A stretch of 64,000 bases of DNA from Lachnotalea sp. AF33-28 (GTDB lineage: Bacteria; Bacillota; Clostridia; Lachnospirales; Lachnospiraceae): assembly GCF_003477885.1 (NCBI RefSeq), contig NZ_QUEE01000019.1, positions 67,072 to 131,071 on the forward strand. Direction: 5' to 3'. How positions within the stretch are numbered: position 1 is the first letter of the stretch; each line of letters opens with the position of its first letter. Shown piece by piece: positions 42,263 through 49,836 of this stretch. A model generated the notes under the pieces. It made no database searches and was not told where the DNA came from. It was given only the letters and a program-made list of their open reading frames with translations. The translations under genes and the position numbers were made by a program.

Positions 42263-43717
42263 TTATAATTTTATTTGCGCCTGCATGCGGTCCAGATCTA
42301 TACCATCAAGCGCTATCATACTCATGGCATATATTTTTAAAGCCTTTGCCAGGGAAGCTATGTTCAGCCCCTCGTCCGGCTGATGGGCACCGCCATGCTG
42401 CGGCTGAAAAAGATGGCAGTTTTTCTCTTCTTCAGTCTTTGGCATACCGCCAACGCCATATGCAAACGCACTGGGCAGTTTCTTCGCATAGGTTCCTCCG
42501 CCCATCACAAAGGGCTTCGTCTCCAATCCCATAATTTCATTGTAAACTCCTGTCAAAAGGTCTACGGCCGGATGTTCCTTCGGAAAATAGCTCGGACCGC
42601 TTCCTCCGGTACGTTCCCATCGGCATCCATGACGGCCGCAGAACAGTTCCAGCCCTCTTTGAATCTGCTCTTCACTGTCCGTTACAGGATAGCGTATGTT
42701 AAAGATAAGCTGCACATGTCCTTCCTTCACGCGGAGCACTGTTCCTGCACAGGTCAGTTTTCCGGACACTTCATCCTCATAGGATATGCCCGCAGCCTCG
42801 CCGTAATAATCCTGATTGGCCTCTGCAAACGGCTGAAGGATATGGCTGTCCTCTTCGCTTAGTACCTTTTCAGACAGCAAGCCTTTGATCAGACGCTGTA
42901 TCGCATTTTGACCGCCTTTCGGAAAAGCGCTGTGGGCCGATATCCCATGGGCCGTTATTGTGGTCAGTCCGGCTTCTGTATGCACTTCAAAGCCTTCCGG
43001 CAGTGTTTTTGCCCTTCGGGCAGCACGGTCCCCCTTCAGCACAGCCACCGCCTTGTCCGGTATGATATTGCCCGCAGTACCTCCTGTAAGCTCCACCACC
43101 TCCCCGCTTAAAGTTTTTAAGGAAATCATTCTGCCTTCCAGTATTCCCTTTTCTCCGTAGCAGACAGGAAATCCGCTGTCGGCAATGATGGACATGGCGG
43201 GCGTTTCGTAATGCGCACAGTAATATTCCAGATCCGACATTCCCCGCTCTTCGTCACAGCCTACAAACAGGCACAGGCGGTATTTTGTCGTTATGTTCAG
43301 TTCCTTTAAGCAGCGCATGAGATAGAGCATACCCACGGCGGGCCCTTTGTTGTCCTGCGCTCCTCTGCCGATGATATATCCGTCTTTGATCACACCTTCA
43401 AACGGACCGTATTCCCAGTTATCACCCGCCGGCACAACATCCAGATGGTTCCACATCCCGACAGTGTTTTCTGGAGATCCATCATCCAGCCAGAGTGCTC
43501 CCACATAGTTCTCATAATTTTTAGTCTTAAAACCGTATTCATTACCGATTTTAAGCATTTCTTCCAATGCAGCCCGGCAGCCTGGCCCAAACGGCTTGAT
43601 ATCGGAATCGGGATCGGATATGCTTGGAATTTTCACCAGTCTCACGATATCCCGTGTCATCTCGTCAACATGCTCATCCATCCAGCAGCTGATTTTTTTA
43701 TATAATACCTGATCCAA
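42263..43717 (-). CDS. Sapep-type M20 family dipeptidase
   Basis: Metallopeptidase of 484 residues. Metal ligands and catalytic acids are visible: MWNHLDVVPAGDNW (His, Asp), IGRGAQDNKGPAV (Asp), FVGCDEERGMSDLEYY (Glu-Glu) and IADSGFP; GAHQPDEGLNI carries the last histidine. The lid domain has ITAHGISAHSAFPKGGQNAI. This is the PepV/Sapep group, cytoplasmic Mn- or Zn-dependent dipeptidases. It starts with TTG at 43717, behind GGTGG. A dipeptidase in a sugar operon is unusual; the substrate could be a glycosylated or amino-acylated compound. Confidence 0.92.
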   Translation of the reverse strand: MDQVLYKKISCWMDEHVDEMTRDIVRLVKIPSISDPDSDIKPFGPGCRAALEEMLKIGNEYGFKTKNYENYVGALWLDDGSPENTVGMWNHLDVVPAGDNWEYGPFEGVIKDGYIIGRGAQDNKGPAVGMLYLMRCLKELNITTKYRLCLFVGCDEERGMSDLEYYCAHYETPAMSIIADSGFPVCYGEKGILEGRMISLKTLSGEVVELTGGTAGNIIPDKAVAVLKGDRAARRAKTLPEGFEVHTEAGLTTITAHGISAHSAFPKGGQNAIQRLIKGLLSEKVLSEEDSHILQPFAEANQDYYGEAAGISYEDEVSGKLTCAGTVLRVKEGHVQLIFNIRYPVTDSEEQIQRGLELFCGRHGCRWERTGGSGPSYFPKEHPAVDLLTGVYNEIMGLETKPFVMGGGTYAKKLPSAFAYGVGGMPKTEEEKNCHLFQPQHGGAHQPDEGLNIASLAKALKIYAMSMIALDGIDLDRMQAQIKL

Positions 43718-43764
43718 CGCCTTCCACCTTCCTAGCAGCCATGCATACTGGCTTTTCCCACATT

Positions 43765-44709
43765 TTATATGATGGACTGTTTTGTAGTCTTCTTGCTGAA
43801 TGCATTCGCCAGGAACAGAAGAGCGATTCCAATCACCGATTTAAACAGGCCGACTGCTGTGGCATAGCTATACTGCAGATTCTGCAAGCCATACCGGTAA
43901 ACAAAGGTATCAAATACATCGATTCTGTCCTGGTTCATACTGTTCATAAATGAATTCGTCTTCTCAAATCCTATCTCCATAAAATTCCCGATTTTCAACA
44001 GCAGCATGGTCATGATAATGGGCAGTATAGTCGGCAGCGTAATATGCAGTATCCGCTTGAAACGGTTTGCTCCATCGATTTCCGCCGCCTCATACAGCGC
44101 CGGGTCTATGCCGGAGATAGCAGCCAGATAAACAATGGAACTCCATCCCATCCCTTTCCAGATACTCGCGAGCACCATGATTCCACGTATATGTTTTTCA
44201 CTTGCCATATAGTAGACTGAATCCAATCCCATCATCTGTCTCACATTATTAACAATGCCGGTGTTGGGAGAAAGCAGAGTGGTGAAGATGCCGCCAACGA
44301 TCACCCATGAAAGGAAATGCGGCACATACACCGCTGTCTGTACCGCCTTCTTATATTTCGCATTCCGCACTTCGTTCATAAGGAGAGCCAGAAAGATAGG
44401 TATGGGAAAGACAATCAGTACGTCATAAGCGCCCAGAATCGCCGTATTGCGAAAAATCTGTCCGAACTCTGGAAATCGAAAAAAATGTGCAAAATGCTTC
44501 AACCCCACGAATTTGCTGCCCCAAATGCCCTTGTAAATGTCGTAATCCATAAACGCAATGACCGATCCTGCCAATGGCACATATTTAAACATTATGAACC
44601 AGATGATCCCCGGCAGTGCCATCAGATACAGCCCCTTGTGCCTTCGCATGCTGTACCACAGGCTCCTTTTGCTATTTACATCGGCCAGCGCTGCTTTCTC
44701 CTTTTTCAT
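43765..44709 (-). CDS. ABC sugar transporter permease, LplB/YteP-like
   Basis: First gene of the island operon: a permease of 314 residues with six helices. The start has a basic cytoplasmic end and then HKGLYLMALPGIIWFIMFKYVPLAGSVIAFMDY, which is the LplB signature. The EAA loop is IDPALYEAAEIDGANRFKRILHITLPTILPIIM. The end YATAVGLFKSVIGIALLFLANAFSKK is also standard. GGAG lies ahead of the ATG. The transporter has no own ATPase gene. Confidence 0.93.
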   Translation of the reverse strand: MKKEKAALADVNSKRSLWYSMRRHKGLYLMALPGIIWFIMFKYVPLAGSVIAFMDYDIYKGIWGSKFVGLKHFAHFFRFPEFGQIFRNTAILGAYDVLIVFPIPIFLALLMNEVRNAKYKKAVQTAVYVPHFLSWVIVGGIFTTLLSPNTGIVNNVRQMMGLDSVYYMASEKHIRGIMVLASIWKGMGWSSIVYLAAISGIDPALYEAAEIDGANRFKRILHITLPTILPIIMTMLLLKIGNFMEIGFEKTNSFMNSMNQDRIDVFDTFVYRYGLQNLQYSYATAVGLFKSVIGIALLFLANAFSKKTTKQSII

Positions 44710-44755
44710 TATTCTACCTCCTGCTGATTAGTTCCCTTTTTTCTTTGATAGGCTC

Positions 44756-44761
44756 ATTATA
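44756..44761 (-). promoter_or_regulatory. -10 box of the island operon promoter
   Basis: A perfect TATAAT on the minus strand, 47 bases ahead of the LplB-like start. No good -35 box is present at the right distance; the space is taken by the A6-TCCC repeats, as expected for an activator-dependent promoter. Confidence 0.65.
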
Positions 44762-44816
44762 GATCGGGGGGATTTTTTCAGATAGGGAATTTTTTATGGT
44801 TATCGGGGGATTTTTT
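44761..44816 (-). promoter_or_regulatory. Three A6-TCCC direct repeats, candidate YesN operators
   Basis: On the minus strand AAAAAATCCCCCGATA (44816-44801), AAAAAATTCCCTATC (44795-44781) and AAAAAATCCCCCCGATC (44778-44762) follow each other, spaced 21 and 17 bases start to start. The last one abuts the TATAAT box. This is the usual layout for AraC-type activators that bind direct repeats next to RNA polymerase; the YesN protein encoded in the operon is the likely binder. Confidence 0.55.
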
Positions 44817-44855
44817 ATTACATAGGAGAGTTCGGAGAACTTTCCTATGTAATAA
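44815..44855. repeat. Long 19-bp palindrome between rlmN and the island
   Basis: TTATTACATAGGAGAGTTC (44815-44833) and GAACTTTCCTATGTAATAA (44837-44855) pair over 19 positions with one G-T and a GGA loop. It lies between the rlmN terminator and the operator-like repeats. It may be a second terminator for rlmN, a regulator site, or a scar of the insertion. Confidence 0.7.
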
Positions 44856-44861
44856 AAAAAA

Positions 44862-44882
44862 CGGACCGAAAACTTCGGTCCG
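44862..44882 (-). terminator. Terminator behind rlmN
   Basis: CGGACCGAA and TTCGGTCCG form a 9-bp stem with a 3-base loop; on the minus strand it is followed by TTTTTTTTATT. It lies 16 bases behind the rlmN stop and separates the priA-rlmN operon from the glycan island. Confidence 0.88.
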
Positions 44883-44898
44883 CCAAGGAAATAGATGA

Positions 44899-45951
44899 TT
44901 AACTTATTCGGTTCTCTGCGAGATGGCTGCGCCGCAGCTGGCCGCAGGCGCCTTGTATATCGCTGCCCATTTCTCTTCTTACAGTTGCGTTTATTCCGTT
45001 TTTTTCTAGCGTATTTTTAAACGCTTCGATTTCCTCATGGGAGGAACGCCTGTATTCCCGTTCCTTTATGGGATTTACAGGAATCAGATTCACATGGCAG
45101 TTTTTGCCCTTTAAAAGTCTGGACAGCTCCTCCGCCTCGTTCGTATTGTCATTGACACCTTTGACCAGGCTGTATTCAAAGCTGATCCGCCGTCCTGTCT
45201 CGGTAAAGTACGCGTCACACGCCTCAAGCACCTCTTCTAAAGGATATTTTCTGGCAATGGGCATCAGTTCCCTGCGCTTTTCATCGTTGGGCGCGTGCAG
45301 GGACAGCGCCAGTGTGATCGGGAGATTTTCCTTTGCGAGGCGGTAGATCTGAGGAACCAGCCCACAAGTGGATACAGTTATATTCCTAAGACTGATATGA
45401 AGCCCCTTCTCACTGCTGATCAGATGAAGGAAGCGAATCAGGTTCTCATAGTTGTCCAGCGGCTCTCCGGTCCCCATCACCACGATATTGGAAACCCGCT
45501 CCTTCGTATCCGTCTGTATCCGGTAAATCTGCTCAAGCATCTCCGATGCCGTGAGTCCGCGTTCCAGGCCGTCCAGAGTGGACGCACAAAAACGGCAGCC
45601 CATCCGGCAGCCGACCTGGCTGGAGATGCAGACGCTGTTGCCGTGCTTATACTGCATCCAAACGCTTTCAATGATGTTGCCGTCCGGCAGTTCGTATAAA
45701 TATTTACGGGTTCCGTCAATCGCTGAAATACGCACATCCGCCTGCTTTAAGGTGATGAGCTGATAATTCTCTTCCAGCTTTCTTCGAAGATCCCTGGATA
45801 AGTTGGTCATGCTCTCAAAATCCGGGGCCATTTTTTCATGAAGCCACTGAAAAATCTGACCCGCACGAAAAGAAGGCTCTTTCAGCCTTCCCAGTTCTTC
45901 TGTCAGTTCCTCTAATGTCATGGACCGGATATCCGGCTTTTCTTTCTCCAT
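44899..45951 (-). CDS. rlmN: 23S rRNA/tRNA adenine-C2 methyltransferase
   Basis: Radical SAM enzyme that methylates A2503 of 23S rRNA and A37 of some tRNAs. I take the ATG at 45951 (MEKEKPDIRSMTLEELTEEL), giving 350 residues; an upstream in-frame ATG would add a leader that includes a hairpin, GCACCGC/GCGGTGC. Key parts are the cluster motif CRMGCRFCAST, IVVMGTGEPLDNYEN, ISLRNITVSTCGLVP, LALSLHAPNDEKRRELMPIARKYP and VNLIPVNP, with the final GSDIQGACGQLR cysteine. In related genomes it is followed by stp; here a terminator and a 16-kb island intervene. Confidence 0.95.
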   Translation of the reverse strand: MEKEKPDIRSMTLEELTEELGRLKEPSFRAGQIFQWLHEKMAPDFESMTNLSRDLRRKLEENYQLITLKQADVRISAIDGTRKYLYELPDGNIIESVWMQYKHGNSVCISSQVGCRMGCRFCASTLDGLERGLTASEMLEQIYRIQTDTKERVSNIVVMGTGEPLDNYENLIRFLHLISSEKGLHISLRNITVSTCGLVPQIYRLAKENLPITLALSLHAPNDEKRRELMPIARKYPLEEVLEACDAYFTETGRRISFEYSLVKGVNDNTNEAEELSRLLKGKNCHVNLIPVNPIKEREYRRSSHEEIEAFKNTLEKNGINATVRREMGSDIQGACGQLRRSHLAENRIS

Positions 45952-46021
45952 ATATGTTCTCTTTTCCGCACCGCGATGCGGTGCATAAAGCGTTCTATCT
46001 CCTGACGGCTGCAATGCGGTG

Positions 46022-47371
46022 CTAAATTCTCTCCATCACCGCGATAAAAAAGCCGTCGCTGTCTGACTGACCGGGCAGCATGGCGACTGCCCCTTCCGGT
46101 GTGATGCATTCCTTCATTGCTTCCGGAAGAAGTCCGTCCTGTCTGACAGGTTTAAACGGAAACTGTTCCAGAAACCACCGTACATTGTCCTGATTCTCCG
46201 CCCGATTCACCGTGCAGGTGCTGTAGACAATTCTTCCGCCAGGCTTTACATAGGTCCAGACAGCGGACAGAATTTCCCGCTGAAGCGAGACGAGTTCTTT
46301 TAACTGTCCGGGTGTGATCCTGTATTTGATCTCCGGCTTGCGCCCGATCACGCCGAGCCCGGAACAGGGCAGGTCTGCGATCACCACGTCCGCCTTCTCC
46401 TTAAGAGCAGGATCCGCAATCCGCGCGTCCCATTCCCTGACGCCGATATTGGTAAATCCGGTTCTCTCGATATTTTCCTTTATCATGGCCGTTTTATCTG
46501 CAGTTAGATCCCTGGAGTCCACAAAACCGCTGCCACCTAGCAGATCCGCCGCACACAGGCTTTTGCCCCCCGGCGCAGCGCAGCAATCGACACAGTATCC
46601 TCCTTTCGGGGGATCAGCTGCAAGGCCTGCCAGAATCGATCCGGTATCCTGGATCTGTATATAGCCCTTCTGAAAGCACTTAAGCCGGTCAATGCGGTCG
46701 TACTCCACGAGGCGGATGGCGGACGGAATATAGGGATCAGCGACTGCGCACACCTTCTCCGCCGCCAGCATTTCCAGTATATCCTCTCTGGAAGCAAGGC
46801 TTAGATTACATCTGGCCACAGTCTGGCTCGGCTTAAGAAACGCGGCGAGCATCGCTTCGGTCCGTTCTCTGCCCAGTTCTTTCTCCCATTTGACCGCGAG
46901 CCATTCCGGCATAGAATAGCGTATGGACGCATAATGGCCAAAATCGCTGTCATCCGGCCATTCTACCGTGTCCCTGCCGCGCAGGAGCGCCCGCAGGACA
47001 CCGTTAACATAACCCTTGAGCCCTGTGAGCCCTTTACTGTCCATCAGCGCTGCAGCCTCGTTTAGGACGGCGCGGTCCGGCACGCTGTCCATATACAGAA
47101 TCTGATAGACGGACATGCGCAGGACCGTCCTTACTGCCGGCTTCAGCTTATCTATCTTCATTTTGGAAAACCGGGACAGCATCCAGTCCAGTTCCAAAAG
47201 GTGATTCAGCGTGCCATGAACCAGACGGCCCGCAAATGCGCGTTCCTGCCTGGTCATATCCGGGTTTTGGTTCAGGGTATCCCGCAGTACGATATGGGAA
47301 AAGGCATCCTTTTCCAGCACCTCATACAGGATGCGGTAAGCCGCCGCTCTGGATCTGGATGGCTTAGTCAT
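46022..47371 (-). CDS. rsmB: 16S rRNA m5C967 methyltransferase
   Basis: Enzyme of 449 residues from the ATG at 47371 (MTKPSRSRAAAYRILYEVLEKDAF), which overlaps the metallopeptidase stop by 8 bases. The N-terminal 140 residues are a NusB-like RNA-binding domain; the rest is a SAM-dependent methyltransferase with VDCCAAPGGKSLCAADLLGG (SAM site), DLPCSGLGVIGRKPEIKY and the catalytic cysteine in VYSTCTVNRAEN. It is part of the priA-def-fmt-peptidase-rsmB-rlmN operon. Confidence 0.95.
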   Translation of the reverse strand: MTKPSRSRAAAYRILYEVLEKDAFSHIVLRDTLNQNPDMTRQERAFAGRLVHGTLNHLLELDWMLSRFSKMKIDKLKPAVRTVLRMSVYQILYMDSVPDRAVLNEAAALMDSKGLTGLKGYVNGVLRALLRGRDTVEWPDDSDFGHYASIRYSMPEWLAVKWEKELGRERTEAMLAAFLKPSQTVARCNLSLASREDILEMLAAEKVCAVADPYIPSAIRLVEYDRIDRLKCFQKGYIQIQDTGSILAGLAADPPKGGYCVDCCAAPGGKSLCAADLLGGSGFVDSRDLTADKTAMIKENIERTGFTNIGVREWDARIADPALKEKADVVIADLPCSGLGVIGRKPEIKYRITPGQLKELVSLQREILSAVWTYVKPGGRIVYSTCTVNRAENQDNVRWFLEQFPFKPVRQDGLLPEAMKECITPEGAVAMLPGQSDSDGFFIAVMERI

Positions 47372-48074
47372 CTCTTCCGCGCCCTCCAAACAGCAGGAAC
47401 AGACGGAGCAGCTGCAGGATCGAGGCCGCTGCGCTGGCCACATAGGTGAGTGCGGCGGCTGTCAGGACCTTTCGTGTATGCTTGAGCTCATCTTCATAGA
47501 GTATTCCCTCACTGCCAAGAAGCTTCATCGCCCTGCCGGAGGCATTGAGCTCCACCGGCAGCGTGATCAGCTGAAACAGCACCACCGCGGAAAACAGGAT
47601 GATGCCCAGCTGGATAAACAGGTTGCTGCTCTGGGAATTAAAAAACAAAAGGCCGATCAGAATCAGCGGCCAGCACAGCGTGGACCCAAGGTTCGCCACG
47701 GGTACGAGAGCGCCTCTGATTGTGAGGGGCATATAATTCTGGGCATGCTGGATCGCATGACCGCACTCATGAGCCGCCACGCCGATCGCGGCCACGGAGT
47801 CCGAACCGTATACGGATTCAGAAAGGCGCAGCACCTTGCTGCGGGGATCATAGTGATCCGTCAGATTGCCCGCAACCCTCTCCACCGTCACATCATAGAT
47901 TCCCTGGCTTCTAAGCAGCGCTTCCGCCGCCGCTCTGCCGGTCATCCCGCTCATACTTCTCACATGAGAATACTTGGCATATGTGGACCGAACCTTCAGC
48001 GATGCCAGCAGGCAGATCACGCTGCCGATAATCACCAGGTAGTAGGTAGGGTCCCAGTAAAATCCATAAAACAT
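47364..48074 (-). CDS. Membrane zinc metallopeptidase (YugP-like)
   Basis: Neutral zinc metallopeptidase of 236 residues from the ATG at 48074 (MFYGFYWDPTYYLVI; GGAG lies 8 bases upstream, while another ATG at 48080 is too close). A membrane helix near the N-terminus and two to three C-terminal helices flank the active site IGVAAHECGHAIQHAQNY (HExxH). The domain order matches the YugP/DUF232 family, whose substrates are not known to me. It stands in the housekeeping operon between fmt and rsmB, as in other Lachnospiraceae. A palindromic repeat lies between it and fmt. Confidence 0.9.
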   Translation of the reverse strand: MFYGFYWDPTYYLVIIGSVICLLASLKVRSTYAKYSHVRSMSGMTGRAAAEALLRSQGIYDVTVERVAGNLTDHYDPRSKVLRLSESVYGSDSVAAIGVAAHECGHAIQHAQNYMPLTIRGALVPVANLGSTLCWPLILIGLLFFNSQSSNLFIQLGIILFSAVVLFQLITLPVELNASGRAMKLLGSEGILYEDELKHTRKVLTAAALTYVASAAASILQLLRLFLLFGGRGRDD

Positions 48075-48094
48075 CGACATATCTCCTTTCAACT

Positions 48095-48137
48095 GTCATC
48101 AGCCGAAGGCTGATGACCTACGCACACTTCAGTGTGC
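48095..48137. repeat. Dispersed palindromic repeat, second locus
   Basis: GTCATCAGCC GAA GGCTGATGAC (48095-48117) is a perfect 10-bp inverted repeat, followed by GCACACTTCAGTGTGC (48122-48137). The same two hairpins, in the same order, occur at 97-184. Both loci lie between co-directional genes. Confidence 0.75.
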
Positions 48138-48190
48138 TTCTATCCATAACTTATTTTACGGTTTCTTTCAATATAAAATCCGTATCCGCA

Positions 48191-49117
48191 TCAGCCCAGC
48201 ACCGTATGAATCGGAAGCTTGTGCCCGCGCAGAAAGGCCAGCGCATCCATGCGCTTCTTTCCCTCCAGCTGCAGCTGTCTGACTTCCAGAATACCCTGTC
48301 CTGTCTGAATCAGAATACCGGTGAATGAAGTGCCGGTAATTTCTCCCGGCTGACCCTCACAGCCGCCTTCTATAACCGCCGCCTCCCATATCTTCAGCGT
48401 TTTGCCGTTTAAGGAGGTGTATGCGCTGGGCCACGGGTTTAAACCGCGCACCATGCGTTCCAGCTCTGCCGCCGGCCGGTTCCAATCTATTAGGCCGGAA
48501 GCTTTGGAAAGCATGCCTGTATGGCTGATCTCGCCTGTCTGGGGCGTGCGTTTTACGGTCCCCTCTTCCAGAGCCTTCAGGGTCTCAAGAAGAAGCGGTC
48601 CGCCGGCCTTGGACAGCTTCTCAAACAGGCTGCCTCCTGTCTCATCCTCTGCAATCGGTATCACCGTCTGCAGAAGGATATCTCCGGTATCAATTCCTTC
48701 CGCCATATACATCGTAGTTACGCCGGTCTGCGTTTCTCCGTCTAAAATTGCCTGCTGGATCGGCGCGGCCCCGCGGTATTTCGGAAGCAGCGACGCGTGG
48801 ACATTGATGCAGCCGTATACAGGCAGATCCAAAATTGTCTTCGGAAGAATCCTTCCGTATGCCGCAACAATAATTACATCTGGCTTCAGGCTTTCAAGCA
48901 GCTCAAGGAAACCGGCATCCTTCACCTTAACAGGCTGATAGACGGGCAGGCCGTAGGCCAGCGCCTTCTCCTTAACAGGAGGAAACTGGAGCGCCCCGCT
49001 GCGGCCTTTGGGCTTGTCAGGCTGTGTGATCACCGCCGCCACCTCATGTCCGCCCTCTACCAGGGCTTCCAGCGCAGGGACGGCAAAATCGGGAGTTCCC
49101 ATAAATATTGCACGCAT
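48191..49117 (-). CDS. fmt: Methionyl-tRNA formyltransferase
   Basis: Enzyme of 308 residues that formylates initiator Met-tRNA with 10-formyl-THF. The start MRAIFMGTPDFAVPALEAL at 49117 is behind GGGGA. Further marks are NVHASLLPKYRGAAPIQQAILDGETQTGVTTM with the catalytic Asn-His-Asp set, MAEGIDTGDIL and a C-terminal OB-fold (LNPWPSAYTSLNGKTLKIWEA). It follows def in the usual order. Confidence 0.96.
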   Translation of the reverse strand: MRAIFMGTPDFAVPALEALVEGGHEVAAVITQPDKPKGRSGALQFPPVKEKALAYGLPVYQPVKVKDAGFLELLESLKPDVIIVAAYGRILPKTILDLPVYGCINVHASLLPKYRGAAPIQQAILDGETQTGVTTMYMAEGIDTGDILLQTVIPIAEDETGGSLFEKLSKAGGPLLLETLKALEEGTVKRTPQTGEISHTGMLSKASGLIDWNRPAAELERMVRGLNPWPSAYTSLNGKTLKIWEAAVIEGGCEGQPGEITGTSFTGILIQTGQGILEVRQLQLEGKKRMDALAFLRGHKLPIHTVLG

Positions 49118-49297
49118 ATGATTCCCCATTTCTCATTTAATATTAAATCAAAATCAGCGCAGGTATAATATCTGACGATATTATACCATCTACATCTCCC
49201 AAATGGAGGGTTTTCACATAAAGTTTATATTTTTTTATTGTTTTAACCCATATTCGGCTGCTGCTTATATACAGTATACGCAGATTCTGCGCTATGA

Positions 49298-49792
49298 TTA
49301 TTCCGCAGGTACGTTTTCGGCTTCTTCCTCCATGACCGGGACATCTTCCAGCTCTCCCTCTTTCACATCCACATACAGGATGCCGTCGAGGTGGTCGCAT
49401 TCATGGCATATGGCTCTCGCGAGAAGCTCTGTGCCTTCCACCTCAAACGGCTGCATATCCTCATCGAGCGCCTTCACCTTTACATAGTTCGGGCGTCTGA
49501 CCAACGCCCGTTTTTCCGGAACGCTTAAGCAGCCTTCCATATCCAGCTGCTCCCCGTCCCTTGTAAGGATCTCGGGATTGATCATCACGATCGGGCCTTC
49601 TCCCACATCGATGACCACAATGCGCTTTAGTACCCCGACCTGCACGGCCGCTAAGCCCACTCCGTCCGCTTCATACATGGTTTCCAGCATATCTTCAATC
49701 AGCCGGCGGGTACGGAATGTCATATCCTTAACAGGCTTGCTGACCTTTCTTAACACTTCATCACCGATTACTCTTATATTGCGTGTTGACAT
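49298..49792 (-). CDS. def: Peptide deformylase
   Basis: Metal-dependent deformylase of 164 residues that removes the formyl group from new proteins. All three motifs are present: GVGLAAVQVG (motif 1), EGCLSVP (motif 2, Cys ligand) and ICHECDHLDGILY (motif 3, HExxH). The C-terminal 15 residues are very acidic. It lies between priA and fmt. Confidence 0.97.
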   Translation of the reverse strand: MSTRNIRVIGDEVLRKVSKPVKDMTFRTRRLIEDMLETMYEADGVGLAAVQVGVLKRIVVIDVGEGPIVMINPEILTRDGEQLDMEGCLSVPEKRALVRRPNYVKVKALDEDMQPFEVEGTELLARAICHECDHLDGILYVDVKEGELEDVPVMEEEAENVPAE

Positions 49793-49836
49793 CGCTCATA
49801 AATCCTTTCTCATTCTTTTGTCTTCTCCGACGGTTA

